DNA from: Adiantum capillus-veneris
Taxonomy: Eukaryota; Streptophyta; Polypodiopsida; Polypodiales; Pteridaceae
Assembly (NCBI GenBank): GCA_014529385.2
Contig: CM043943.1
Coordinates: 101,469,355-101,533,354 of the forward strand
Reading direction: 5' to 3'
Length of the DNA: 64,000 nt
A program made the position numbers and the translations under genes. Below the pieces are notes generated by a model. The model worked only from the letters and a program-made list of their open reading frames with translations, made no database searches and had not been told where the DNA came from. Shown in pieces: positions 1 through 11,445 of the stretch; position 1 is the stretch's first letter, and each line of letters opens with the position of its first letter.

Positions 1-43
1 CAAGACTAGAGAACGAATGTAGTTATGCATCAAGCCCCTGCTT

Positions 44-434
44 TCATCTACCTGAAAGACCTCGCAAAGCTGCCCGCTCGTAGGGCCACCATTGGTCACT
101 GCCACACTTTGGCTCAGGATTCTCAAAAAAAAAACCAGTCAACTCGCATGTCTTTACCTTCAGTCGGCCCTGCTCAATCCCATTGAGTAACCTGTTAGGG
201 GGCTCCTTATTCATAGAAGCAGGCAGCCCTGGCCGCCATACATCTCTCTCACCGTTCCATACTGCTCCTCGTGAGCATAAAGTGCCAATAGCACAAAATA
301 AGCATAAAAAAAATATGGGTTCTATCTCCCGGTAGGACCTCCAAATACTGAGCAGATGAGCAAAGGCATAGCAGGCTTCCCCAAGCAACATGAGCCCCAC
401 CCTCTCTCAGCAAGACTCCCCTTCCCTCAGCCAT
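44..434 (-). repeat. Unidentified minus-strand coding-like repeat, copy A (partial)
   Basis: On the minus strand this stretch translates to peptides (for example ...LLNGIEQGRLKVKTC... and ...RAALRGLSGR) that recur, diverged, in copy D at 6104-8357. I do not recognise the family and assign no function. The similarity is peptide-level on the minus strand, which argues that this strand was once coding. Frameshifts and runs of A mark it as degenerate. It could be a dispersed gene family remnant or part of a transposon ORF. Confidence 0.4.
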
Positions 435-899
435 CAGCGTTTTTAGCCATCGCCAAAAGGACCTTCCTCTTGGTGTTTTCCAGTACCTGCTATCACCATC
501 CCAAGCCCACCTTGCTCTGGCGTTTTACCCCATTGGTAGCAGCACCATCAAGAATCAATAACACTAGGATTTTCTTCCAGATCTGCAACGTTTTCAGCAT
601 GCACTAACGCTAGGAACACATCATTGGATCAACGTTTTTTATCATCAGTTGCAGCAGAACCTCCGTATCCGGTAAGGGTTTATAAGCACCTGAAAACCTG
701 CAAATTTCAGCAAGAAAACCTCCATTGTCTTAGCGTTTTTCAGCAAGGAACTTTCTCCCCAAAACGCAGCCAAAGAGCAGATTGCAGCAGCATTTTTCAT
801 CATCCTCTCGACCCGACAAAAACAGTCTTTTTTTCAGCCATGAACCCATCAAGAAGCAGTCATTTTCAGCCACCAAGAATTTCATGGATTTCAGCCTAA

Positions 900-1227
900 G
901 TCGTCGTCTTCATCACCGTCGTCACCATCGGCATAGTCCCATTGCATACGCATTGTACATCTTTGTGCAATCAAGTAGACCACTCTCACCGAAGAGAGTG
1001 GGGCCTTCGGAGGAGGGTTTTACAACCTCTTGGGTGTCGTATCTCTTCTCTCTCCTTCACTCAGTCTCATTCACTTGCACGCATAGTGTCCACTCACTTT
1101 GTGTTGTGATCATAACACTCCCCATAAGACGGAAAGCTCTCTCTTTCCCTAAGAACTAAAAGGAACCTTGAGCAATAAAGATCACTAATCTTGAGAAAAT
1201 ACAGCATTTATTCCACTGCACCTAACA
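900..1227 (+). repeat. 3' part of an LTR (start not found)
   Basis: The stretch ends in ...CACCTAACA directly before a tRNA-iMet-type primer-binding site (TTGGTATCAAAGC). That is the expected layout of the 3' end of a 5' LTR. I could not find the TG start or a partner LTR, so the left limit is approximate. Confidence 0.45.
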
Positions 1228-1775
1228 TTGGTATCAAAGCAAGGGGTCCCTTGAGGGTTGGGACCCGACATCCCTGAGTCGTCTCTTTTCTCTCTCTCTC
1301 TCTCTCTCGTTTCTCTCTTTCTTTCAGTTCAGTTCAGTTCTCTCAAGTGAAGTAAAGTGTCCCTTGTGTTTGTGTGCGAAGTACTAGATCCAAGAAAATC
1401 CTTATTCTCTTCCGCTGCATCTGACATTGGTATCAGAGTAGGGACATAAGGAGGCAGGCACCCAGCAATCAAGCAGCACCTCAGCAGGAGCCCTAGTGTT
1501 TTCTCAAGAAGAAGGCCCAGATCAGCTTAGCGTTTTCACTTTTCAGCAGACAACCTAGCGTTTTCAGTTTTCAGCCTTGACGTCGTCATCGTCGACACCA
1601 TCATTGTCGTCGCCATTGTCTTTGATATAGACCCCTTCAGTACCTCAGTAGCATCAATACCCTTCACCATCAGCATCATTGTAGTCGCATTTGTGCAAGA
1701 ATAAAGAAAGTACTTGATTTGGCAACAGAGCAAGGGGGCCCTTGATGGTTGGGACCCGACATCCCTGTGTCGTCT

Positions 1776-1868
<93 letters not shown>

Positions 1869-1983
1869 TCTCTCTTTCATTTAGTTCAGTTCAGTTCTCT
1901 CAAGTGAAGTAAAGTGTCCCTTGTGTTTGTGTGCGGAGTACTAGATCCAAGCAAATCCTTATTCTCTTTCGCTGCATCTGACA
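1228..1983 (+). repeat. Duplicated PBS/leader unit with CT array
   Basis: Two copies of a PBS-plus-leader unit lie in direct orientation at 1228-1440 and 1722-1983. Each holds GGTTGGGACCCGACATCCCT, a CT array, a CAGTTCAGTTC stretch and CAAGTGAAGTAAAGTGTCCC. The copies are offset by about 495 bp. The second carries a much longer CT array (about 1780-1864). In the second copy the terminal PBS is cut at GACATGGG, where PPR-like sequence begins. This looks like debris of an LTR element duplicated near its LTR/PBS junction. Confidence 0.6.
1229..1240 (+). promoter_or_regulatory. Primer-binding site, tRNA-iMet type
   Basis: TGGTATCAAAGC follows the LTR end by two bases. It differs from the canonical TGGTATCAGAGC at one position. 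A second PBS (TGGTATCAGAGT) lies at 1428-1439 in a duplicated copy of the same leader. Confidence 0.6.
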
Positions 1984-2019
1984 TGGGCTCTCCTTAGAGA
2001 CAAATATGCTCGATTAGCA

Positions 2020-2505
2020 CTAGAGTCTTCACGACAGCTGGCACTATGCCACATATGCGCAAAAAAGGCCTCTCTTTGGATGCAATCACCTTTGTTTGCA
2101 CATTGAAGGAATGTGGTCTTATGCAACCTAACATGGTGTGGCAAGTAGGTTCTATGAACTGGATGCAAATGCCAAATGTGGTCCCATTATCAAATCATTA
2201 GAGCTTGTTAATGAGCTGTCTAGTGAAAATCTCGTCTCTTGGATGCGTTCATTGTAGGATATTCCCAACATGGCTATCGCAAGGAAGCACTACGATGTTT
2301 TAACCAAATATGAAGGCAACAACTTTCTTCAAATGCAATCACCTATTCTTGCACCTTGAAGGGGTGTGGCCGTACACAACATCTTCATATGGGTGAGAGA
2401 ACTCATGATGAGATTGCTACTTGATGAGCTCTTTGTACAAAATATTGTGTGTAGGAATGCAAGATATGCCCAGCATGGTTGTGGCAAGAAAGCTCTGTGT
2501 TGTTT
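2020..2505 (+). pseudogene. PPR pseudogene fragment
   Basis: Pieces in shifting frames match the PPR consensus of plant PLS-class proteins. They include SLDAITFVCTLKECG, a stretch readable as AGYSQHG..KEALRCF, and MGERTHDEIAT. Such proteins bind organellar RNA. Frameshifts and stop codons separate the motifs, and no start or DYW end is visible, so this is a fragment. A related degenerate copy lies on the minus strand at 8358-10850. The call rests on the recurring pattern of NALI.GY.Q.G, K(Q)IHDEI and AITF.CTLK.CG-like blocks; no single motif is complete. Confidence 0.6.
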
Positions 2506-3313
2506 CCAGTACCAAAGGGCGAGCATAAAAAAGAATCTGGGTTCCATATCTGAGCACCCCCAAGTAATGTCATTTTTCAACACACACTTGGCCCACACTT
2601 TGTCATATCCCTACATCTGTTTCGGCTCTCTACTCTAGATACCACCTGTCCATGCTATCAGGACCATTGAGGAGGTCACCCGCTGTATTGCAGGACACCT
2701 CGAGCAAAATCACATCCATACAAGTGCATTCATGACAGGACCTGCACCCTCTTGCTCAATTGTATCCTAATGACGACCACTCCTAGAGGGTTCACTTTAG
2801 ACCGTCTCGGCTCAGCGACTAAACCATAATAGGACTCAGAATCCCTTCCATTTAGAGTCTCCATAACCACAAGCATGACCTGATCATCGTGCATTTCTTT
2901 GTCGAAGGGACTTGCGCCTGACACGTTTCCATAACATAGACCTGGTTGTCCCGTGATTGAAATTACCAGCATTTGCATACCCTTGTCACGCATCTCTTCG
3001 TTGAAAGGGCTCGCGCCCGCTACTTTTCCATAAAACAGACCTTTGTCACGCCTTTCCTGGTTTTGCCTGCGTAATATCCCTGGCTCACCCTTCAATACCA
3101 CAGCTTGCCTTCTGTCAACCTGATATGGACAGGTTCAGGTGGTTCTACCCACGACCCCTGACTGCTGGCCATCTTTGTCGATACCCATTCTACTTCCCCT
3201 ATGCTCTCGGGAATAGTCTCCCACAAGGAGGTTGGTACCGTCGGATAACCTGAAAACGGCACCCCACGAGACCCCTCCAACAACCTTTCCTGCCCTTGAT
3301 TGTCACAAGCCAA
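2505..3313 (-). repeat. Unidentified minus-strand coding-like repeat, copy B
   Basis: Minus-strand peptides such as ITGQPGLCYGNVSGASPFDK and ESYYGLVAE recur in copy D (6104-8357), and GEPGILRRQNQ..R recurs in copy C. At nucleotide level it is clearly similar to 7640-8345. Copies B and D stay alike up to the same GCCTGCGTAATA string. The family is not recognised, and stops and frameshifts show decay. Confidence 0.5.
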
Positions 3314-3651
3314 CAGTCACCTCCTGGCACTCCCCCCCACTTCCTTCATTTGCACAATACTCACTGTGTGAGTCTGGCTCGCTGGTCACAGATTTCCTTA
3401 GTTCTAGTTTTCTAAACACAACACCATCATGCATAAATCGTTCAAAAGCCTCTCTCCATGAAAGATGCAAATACAGGATGGTAATGAGGACAAAGTACAG
3501 ATATGAGCACATGTATGTAGCCTTCTGATTGAGATCTCACAATACTCCTAGCCTAGCACGCTAGTTGATTAAAGGTAAGATAGAACAGATTCTGAGGTTG
3601 TCGCATGTGATTGGAACTAGATGATGAATAGCACGAATGTAGAGAGCGTAC

Positions 3652-3999
3652 AAGCACGCTGAAAATAGCTGTACAACATCGTTTTCATCACCTCGTAATT
3701 GCGTTTTTGGGTGGTCAGCAGCCTCTTGGCTTGTGATTTTAACAGAGGATGAAGTTACCTCCTGCTAGGCAAGCTAAAAATCACTAGACAACACTGTTTT
3801 CATCACCTCGCAATTGCGTCTTTGGGTGGACAGCAGCCTCTTGGCTTGTGATTTTAACAGAGGATGAAGTTACCTCCTGCTAGGCACGCTAAAAATTGCT
3901 GGACAGCTCCGTTTTCATCACCTCGCAGTTGCGTTTTTGGGTGGACAGCAGCCTCTTGGCTTTTGTTTTTAACAGAGGATGAAGTTACCTCCTGCTAGG
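3652..3999 (+). repeat. Tandem repeat, three copies of 115 bp
   Basis: The string GTTTTCATCACCTCG recurs at 3681, 3796 and 3911, an exact 115-bp period. Each unit ends in a conserved block from GGCTTGTGATTTTAACAG to CCTCCTGCTAGG. No reading frame is preserved across the copies. Confidence 0.85.
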
Positions 4000-4243
4000 A
4001 CACCATCTCATCGTGGTTCGTATGGTCTCTCACCAGTGACTGCTATAGTACACGGTATTTTTGACATCAGCTTGATCATCTACAGGCGTACTGTCCTTGG
4101 GAAATCCATTCATTGTAGCCATCACTAGGCAGTTGCGCACTCCAAAGGAGGTGGTGACTCTTCCATTTTCTCACTAACGGGTGGCAAAAAATGACAATGA
4201 CCAGGCATTGTCGACATAGACCCTTAGTACCTCGTCGTTGACT
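4000..4243. other. Unassigned short stretch
   Basis: I see no gene or repeat structure here. It lies between the 115-bp tandem array and the next copy of the unidentified family. Confidence 0.3.
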
Positions 4244-5530
4244 TCATCGTCTTCGACATAGACCTCTATGGCTCAGCTGAAAGGACTGCTCACTGTCTGC
4301 ACTCGCAACCTGTGATGACGACAAGGATGCAACCCCACTATAGGCTGCCCCGAGACCTGTATTTGCGTATGAATCAACCCTGTTTTTATCCTTTGTCCGT
4401 GTCGCATTCCTTGCGCTGCTTATCACTTGCATGCCTTGCTTGTGATTACCAAGCCCTGCATGATTACCAAGCCCACTCTTTGTCACATCCCTGCATCTCG
4501 CCCGGCTCTCTAGCCCGGCTTCTACTTGTCCATGCCATCTCGACCATTGAGGAGGTCGTCCGCCACATCGCAGGAAAACTCGAGTAAAAGGACATCCAGT
4601 CCTTCGAGTGCACCATATTTGGCCAGTCAAGACAGTCCTGGAAGCTTAAGCTGCCCATAGCTAGGCTTCGCGCATCTCCCACCAATGGGTACCTTGTCGA
4701 GAGTACCATGACTGAGAACTGGCCAACTGTGCCATCCTTAGCCCCATAGCTAGGTTTCGCTTAAGCTGCCCATATCTAGGCTTTGCGCATCTCCCACTAA
4801 TGGGTACCTTGTGGAGAGTACCATGACTGAGAACTGGCCAATTGTACCATCCTCAGTCCCATAACTGTGCATCCATAACATGACTTGCATCCTCTTACTC
4901 AACCGTGTCCTGATGGCGACCACTCGTGGAGGGTCCACCTTAACCTATTTCATCTCAATGAATAATCCATAAGAGAACTCAAACTGCCTTTCCTTTTGAA
5001 TCACTATAACCACTGCCATGACCCAGTTACCATGCAACTCTTCTTCAAAAGGGTTCACACCCGCTACATTTCCATAAAAAAGAACTTTGTCATGCCTTCC
5101 TTGGTTTTGCCTGCGTAATATCCCAGGCTCAGCCTTCAATACCACAGCCTGCCTTCTTTCAACCTGATTTTGAACAGGTTCAGGTGGTTTTACCCGCAAC
5201 CCTTGGCCGCTAGCCTCTTCTGTCCATACCCGTTCTGGTTCCCTTGCGCTCTCGGGAATAGTCTCCTCCAAAGAGGCCGGTACTGCAGCATAACCTGAAA
5301 ACGACACCCCACAAGGCACCTCCAACAACCTATCCTGCTCTTGATGCCCATCGTCTAGGCCTAGCGGGTGTTCCGCTTCATTCAACAAATCTTGGACTTC
5401 TCCGAGCCTCACCTCTTTTTTATTCCCATCATCCAGCACCTCCATAGGCATAAGCATTTCCATGGATCCCGTTTTGGGCGCAACACATTCTAGTTTGCTT
5501 TTCCCAGTCATGCGGAAGGTAGGAGTCAAT
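4244..5530 (-). repeat. Unidentified minus-strand coding-like repeat, copy C
   Basis: Minus-strand translation gives several long open stretches, the longest 194 codons (4945-5529). They share GILRRQNQGRHDK and VLSTRYPLVGDA with copies B and D. ISSARNAT at 4244-4630 recurs as ISSVRNAT within copy D. It contains an internal direct duplication with a 115-bp offset (CTTAAGCTGCCCATA at 4645 and again at 4760). The repeated open frame on one strand suggests an old protein family, but I do not recognise it. Confidence 0.5.
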
Positions 5531-5769
5531 AGTAACCTTTTTGCACTCCTCCCGACTTCCTCCTGAGGCTCCTCATAGTCCCCAAGCTTTACATCTGGCT
5601 CGTAGGTCTATTCCCCATCCCACAGGGCATGAACAACACTACATTCGGCTTCATGCAAGAGTTTTTCCTCACAATAGGCCTCGGCATAGCCAAGAAACAT
5701 CGCATCCAGCCTCCTCGACAACTCTTCCTCGCTAATTTCTTTTCCTTCATCCTTTTTGAGGTTTCTTGG

Positions 5770-6102
5770 CTGGTCTCTCAAGTGGGACTTGAGCCCACAT
5801 CTTTGTATGCGAGCAAGGGTGAGTTGTGGTGCTTAGAATCCTATTCTATTTCTTTTTTATAGAGCCGTGTTGGCTCCCTAAGTCGAGGTGAGTTACTCCT
5901 CACTCACGGAATACTTATTGAGCTGGATTGACTAGTGACGCCGGCCACTATATACCGAGACTTAGTTTAGGGTTTAGGGTCGAAGCCCTCGAGACCTCGG
6001 AACATGACAATGTGCTAGCTTCGAGAAGACGAGGAGTGGTGAAGGGTCCCGAAGTGTTCTCCAAAAAGGGGACCCGTAACACTCACCCCTCCCCCAAAAA
6101 AG
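5770..6102 (-). repeat. Possible LTR with upstream polypurine tract, minus orientation
   Basis: Read on the minus strand, a purine-rich tract (TTTTTTGGGGGAGGGGTG, 6102-6085) precedes TGTTACGGGTCCC, which looks like an LTR start at about 6081. A TATA-like CTATAAAAAAG lies about 230 bases further on. No second LTR or PBS was found, so this could be a truncated 3' LTR. The left limit is a guess. Confidence 0.35.
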
Positions 6103-6103
6103 C

Positions 6104-8357
6104 TCGATGTCCTCATCTAGTGCCTCTACATCATGAAAAACATCATAAACCTCATCCTCTGAACATGGCGTATAGTGCCATTACCACACACAAGCATATA
6201 CTGAGTGTCCTCTCCTACCATAAACTTAATCCAAGCGATCAACCCATGGAAGCCGCTCGGCTGCCAGCCCCACATTCTAGAATCGCATGTCGACGCACTA
6301 CCTTGCTGGCTGCAATAAGTGTATCGTTCATCTGCTGCCTTGCTGGCAGGACTCCAGTGACTATATCTTAGCCAACACCGCTTAGTGGGAAGAAATATGG
6401 GCATCATCACTTGCCAAGCATACCCCTTATCATCATGACCTTGTATTTCCCTGTTGTGGATCCAAACCAAGCAACTCTCCAAATAAAACATACTGGATGC
6501 GGTGCAGGCTGGTGCTCACCGGAGCCCGCGCTCTCGCAAGACAAGCCTTGTTTTACGTCAACCCTGTTTTTATCGTTTGATTGTGTTGCATTCCTTACGC
6601 TGCTTATCACATGCGTGCCCTTCTCGTGACTACTAAGACCTTTGAGCACCAACCATATCAATAAAACTACGACCATCAGTGTGCCCACTCTACATAATTG
6701 GGGGTCCCATGCCCTGTTTTGCATCTTTTGAAGTCAATCACTCTGATCGTTTTTGCGTATTCCTGCATTAGACAGCCTACTCGTTGTCCTTTGTCTAGTC
6801 TCCCTCTAGTTTAGCATAACCTGCTGCCTCGTTCTGCCCGCGAGCTGATATATACCAGTCCGTGTGATTACCAAGCCCCTCGATTCGTGTTTATCCTACT
6901 CATCTCTTGTTCGTCCAACATGTTTTACTCTAGGGAGAATCGATCGGCCATCTGTGGCCCACATTCAAACCAGCCCCAACCGATCCATTAGAAGCAATGA
7001 TTGTCCTTGTTCATCTCGTCTATGTAGGCCTGAAAACGACCCTAATCCTTCTGGCTTAGCTTTGCATCGACCAATTTTGTTCCACCCTGCTGATATCTCC
7101 GTATCTCCGCGCATGCAGATCATATCATAACCAAAAGCATCATAGCATTGGATACCTTCTCGCGGGTGACATACGACATTCTTCCAACATTTATTTTCTC
7201 CACATAAGTGGTCCAAAGGATCCAGTGACGCCGCTACGGAGCCCCAGCCATCATGCATCAAATCCTTGCTTTCATCTACCTGAGAGACCTCGCAAAGCTG
7301 CTCGCTCGGAGGGCAACCATTGACCACTACCACACTTTGGGTTAAATTTCTAAACAAAAAACCAGTTGACCCACATATCTTCACCTTCAGCAAACCCTGC
7401 TCAATCCCATTGATTAACCCGCTAGGGGGCTCAGTATCCATACATTTAGGCAGCCTTGTTTTCCATCCATGACTTCGACAAACACCCAATTCAATAAGCA
7501 CCATATAGTCTTCGCTTAGGGTGTGAGAAACAACTTCCCACCCATTCCCATTGTTAGTCAGGCAGATCCGAGACCCCCATCCTTCCATACCAGCAATCTG
7601 GCCGCCTTGTTCCATGCTGCTCCCAGTGAGCATTAGTTTTCAGTACCAAAGGACGAGCATAAAAAAGAATCTGGGTTGCATATCCCAACACCCCCAAGTA
7701 ATGTCATTTTCGAACACACATTCGGACCACACTTTGTCATATCCCTGCATCTCTTTCGGCTCTCTACTCTGGATACCACCTGTCCATGCTATAAGGACCA
7801 TTGAGAAGGTCGTTCGCTGTATCGCAGGACGCCTCAAGCAAAGGGGCATCCTGCCCTCTAAATGCATTGTACCCAGCCATTCCAGCTGGGCCGAAAGACA
7901 CTAGCTGCCCATAGTTATGCTTCGTGCATTTCCCACCAATGGGTACCTCGTCGAGAATACCATGGCTGGGAGTTGACCATATGTGCCATCCTCAGCCCCA
8001 TACATGTGCGTCCATGACAGTACCTGCACCCTCTTGCTCAACTGTATCCTAATGATGACCACTTCAGGAGGGTCCACTTTAGACTGTATCAGCTCAGCGA
8101 CTAAACGATAATAGGACTCAGAATCCCTTCCATTTAGAGTCTCCATAACCACAACCATGACTTGATCATTGTGCATTTCTTCGTCGAAGAGACTTGCGCC
8201 CGACACGTTTCCATAACACAGACTTGGTTGTCCCATGATTGGCGTTACCAGCATCTGCATACCCTTGTCATGCATCTCTTCATCGAAAGGGCTCGCGCCC
8301 GCTACTTTTCTATAAAACAAACCTTTGTCACACCCTTCCTAGTTTTGCCTGCGTAAT
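6104..8357 (-). repeat. Unidentified minus-strand coding-like repeat, copy D (longest)
   Basis: This is the longest copy of the family, with a 222-codon open stretch (6965-7633) and further open stretches at 7901-8320, 7640-7867 and 6126-6724. Taken together these suggest a former protein of roughly 700 residues. I found no recognisable catalytic motif, zinc finger or membrane pattern, so no function is offered. The right edge at about 8357 is a sharp switch into PPR-like sequence. Confidence 0.5.
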
Positions 8358-8641
8358 AGGTGATTGCATTTGGAGAAAGGACTTTCCTTCATATCGATTA
8401 AAATATCCTGGATGTTCTTTGTAGCATATGTGTTGTACATATGCTGGTTTCGAGAAGTTTCCTTGGCACATCATGTAGGGCATCGGTGGAAAAAACCCTG
8501 CGCCTACTGACATTGTCCCTCTTGGGAAAATCCAACAATCAGTCCATCAACTAATCATGACACATCCCGGTTGAAACAGCCTAGTGCCTACTGGCGCTAC
8601 CCCTATTGGGGAAATCAAGCAATTAGTGCATTTGCTCAGAG

Positions 8642-9449
8642 TGTTAAGTATGGAGCCTGATTTACCCTTGTAATTTTCTGTGGTAAAAGCGCACATTTGT
8701 AAGGCCCCCATTATGAGGAGAAGCCATTGTGCGTGAAGGAAAATCACTCACCGGAAACCAAAATTTTCACGGACAAGAATCAGGGGCAACTTTAAAGGCC
8801 TCGGGGGCGGAGGCCCCTGAGACTTTTTTTCGCCGGAATATTCTTTTTCACCGGAATATTATGGCCGGACGGCGGCCGAAAAGTGGTCGGAAAACAACCG
8901 GTCGGTTGGCCGGTGGCCGGTAGTCAATGGCCGATGGCCGGTGGTCGGAAGTCAATGCCCGGTGGCCGGTGGCCGGAAGTCAATGGCCGGTGGCCGGTGG
9001 CCGAATTCAAAAGCGGACTTGTCTTCTCAAGGGCGGCCACACATGGGTGGATTGGAGGGTCCGATTTGGACTTATTCGCACAAGGGCGGCTACACATGGC
9101 TGTCTCTCATAAGAGAGGGCAGCCCTTTTGGCCTATAAAAGGAGGCCATTTCTACACACATTTCATAGTGTGAAGTTGATGCAACAAGGTGAGTGTGAGG
9201 TGGTGAGAGTGAAGCAAGGCGGGAGCTCCATTAAGGGTATAATCCCTTTGTAAACTACTTCTTGTTTTGAAGTACTAAAGCCATTGAGTGGCTGCTTTCC
9301 CATGGACGTAGCCCACATTGGGTGAACCACGTATATCGTGTGTACTCTATCTCTCTCTCTCTACTCTATAATCTCGTGTATATAAATATGTCTCTCTCCA
9401 TTAAGTAATCTACTCAATTATCTATTTAGCTACGTCTTATTTCCTAACA
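8642..9449 (+). mobile_element. Solo LTR of Ty1/copia element, with CAGAG target duplication
   Basis: The 808-bp sequence starts TGTTAAGTATGGAGCC and ends TTCCTAACA. It matches the LTRs of the complete copia element at 26436-32026. Perfect 5-bp direct repeats CAGAG flank it at 8637-8641 and 9450-9454. No internal sequence is present, so it is a solo LTR left by LTR-LTR recombination. It contains a TATA box (CTATAAAAGG near 9133) and a variable GGCCGGTGGCCGG minisatellite. Confidence 0.93.
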
Positions 9450-9513
9450 CAGAGTGTGCTGGCCGTGTCCCTGTTGGGCAAATCCTACAATCATTGTTCA
9501 TTCCACTAGAGGA

Positions 9514-10850
9514 CATCCCATTGATTACACTTGCCCTTGGTAAAATTGCACCACATTGGGTATACATCTCGACCTTAGCCCTTCAAGGTGCAACCATAGG
9601 TGATAGCATCTAGAGAGATGCCTTGTCCAGCATAGGTGATTGCATCTAGAGAGAGACCTTCTGTTCGCAGCTGGTGAAAGTAGTACAGAGCTTCCTTGTT
9701 AGAGCCAAGTTGGGATTAAAACATCTCAGGGCTTCCCAACCACAACATGCTCAGTAGCATAAGGACACACACCTTCAAGGTGAAAGCATAGGTAATTGCA
9801 CATGCCTTCTGGCATACATATAGACCAACGCATTGCCAAGCACAGCATGTTTTTACAACAACCCCTGATGAGTAATTTCATCATGATTTTCTCACGCATG
9901 TGAAAATCTATGTAGGGCCACATACCTCTCAAGGTGCAAGCATAGGTGATTTCATTTGCAGAAAGGAATTTCCTTCCTATCCGGTTAAGACAGCCTGGAC
10001 AAGGTGGAGCTGTACCTTAAGATTGCAGTAAAAGGGGTTCTATTGCTGCTTGGCTTACTGCTATCTGCCTCATTGATAGGGAGGTTTTGACAGTCCTTCC
10101 TATCCGGTTAAAATAGCCTGGACATGGTGCAAATCCTCCAATCTAGAGGAAATCCCATCGATAACACTTGCCCTTGGTAAAATCGCACCACATTTGGTAT
10201 ACATCTCGACCTTAGCCTTTCAAGGTGTAACCATAGGTGATAGCATCTAGAGAGATGCCTCGTCCTTCACGTAGGAAGCATAGGCGATTGCATCTAGAGA
10301 GAGACCTTCTGTTCGCAGCTGGTGAAAGTAGTACAGAGCTTCCTTGTTAGAGCCAAGTTGGGATTAAAACATCTCAGGGCTTCCTTGCCACAACATGCTC
10401 AGTAGCATAAGGACACACGCCTTCAAGGTGAAAGCATAGGTAATTGCACATGCCTTCTGGCATACATATAGACAAACGCATTGCCAAGCACAGCATGTTT
10501 TTACAACAACCCCTGATTAGCAATCTCATCATGAATTTTCTCATGCATGTGAAAATCTATGTAGGGCCACATACCTCTCAAGGTGCAAGCATAGGTGATT
10601 GTATTTGCAGAAAGGACTTTCCTTCCTATCCGATTAAAACAACCTGGACATGGTGGAGCTATACCTTAAGACTGCAATAGAAGGGGTTCTATTGCTGCTT
10701 GGCTTACTGCTATCTGCCTCATTGACAGGGAGGTTTTGACAGTCCTTCCTATCCGGTTAAAGTAGCCTGGACATGGTGGAGTTGTACCTTAAGACTGCAA
10801 TAAAAGGGGTTCTATTGCTGCTTGGCTTACTGCTATCTGCCTCATTGACA
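9514..10850. repeat. Tandem duplication of about 640 bp within PPR debris
   Basis: The marker TTGCCCTTGGTAAAAT occurs at 9531 and 10168, and AATTGCACATGCCTTCTGGC at 9794 and 10442. The unit is therefore about 637-648 bp. A third, truncated copy of the unit end (GACAGTCCTTCCTATCCGGT onward) occupies about 10737-10849. The duplication is younger than the PPR decay because both copies share the same stop codons. Confidence 0.85.
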
Positions 10851-11095
10851 GTATTGAGCTGAGTCATAGTTTGCCTTGCAATCTCAATAGTCTGGGTTAT
10901 TTTGTAAAGGATGAGACTTCAAAGGTCTTATTGTCTCCAATGACCCAAGTACAGGAAGAAAAAAACCAAGAATAAGACCATCGTCTCTAGCTGAAAAGAT
11001 GTGTTGTGATAGGACCCTCCACACATCCAACAAGTTAAGTCTTCGAGAACGTCATTATGAGCTCAATGCACATGCCATCCTTGACCCTCTACCTA

Positions 11096-11115
11096 AGAGA
11101 GTGAGCTCGCACGTG

Positions 11116-11154
<39 letters not shown>

Positions 11155-11205
11155 CACACACACACACACACACACACAATTCAATTTCAAACCTTCCTCC
11201 TTCCT

Positions 11206-11246
<41 letters not shown>

Positions 11247-11341
11247 GTACCTGCGTAAAAGATTTCGCTTGAAGGGAAGCCAGTAACTTGGCAAAGGAAG
11301 GAGGAAGGTTTGAAATTGAATTGTGTGTGTGTGTGTGTGTG

Positions 11342-11390
<49 letters not shown>

Positions 11391-11445
11391 TATATATAAT
11401 TGTACCCGCGTAAACCAGTAACTTGGCAAAGGAAGGTTCGAAATT
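11096..11445. repeat. Microsatellite cluster with long inverted repeat
   Basis: (GT)n and (CA)n lie at about 11119-11178, GA arrays at 11211-11243 and 11344-11390, and (GT)n at about 11321-11342. AATTCAATTTCAAACCTTCC (11178 onward, 28 bp in all with its right extension) is repeated exactly inverted at about 11296-11325. With the flanking CA and GT arrays the arms reach about 50 bp and could form a hairpin. A third, shorter copy in the same orientation as the right arm lies near 11415-11445. Confidence 0.8.

Larger units (their letters stand above)
8358..10850 (-). pseudogene. Degenerate PPR pseudogene region (interrupted by solo LTR)
   Basis: On the minus strand, frames around 10440-10560 give EKIHDEIANQGLL, a stop, then KHAVLGNAFVYMYA. 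This closely follows the PPR block GKQIHDEI..QGLL...VLGNALVDMYAKCG. Further pieces read SLDAITYGYTLKG and FLQMQSP. Short related pieces precede the solo LTR at 8358-8641. Stops, frameshifts and an internal tandem duplication show it is dead. Intact members of this family act in mitochondrial or chloroplast RNA processing. The solo LTR at 8642-9449 sits inside it. Confidence 0.6.

Noticed and set aside
1536-1880. Minus-strand ORF with long Arg-Glu repeat
   Set aside because: It is a translation of the CT microsatellite; the remaining residues show no family match.
5968-5985. Two TTTAGGG-like units (plant telomere repeat)
   Set aside because: Only about two units occur, which is expected by chance; not an interstitial telomere.
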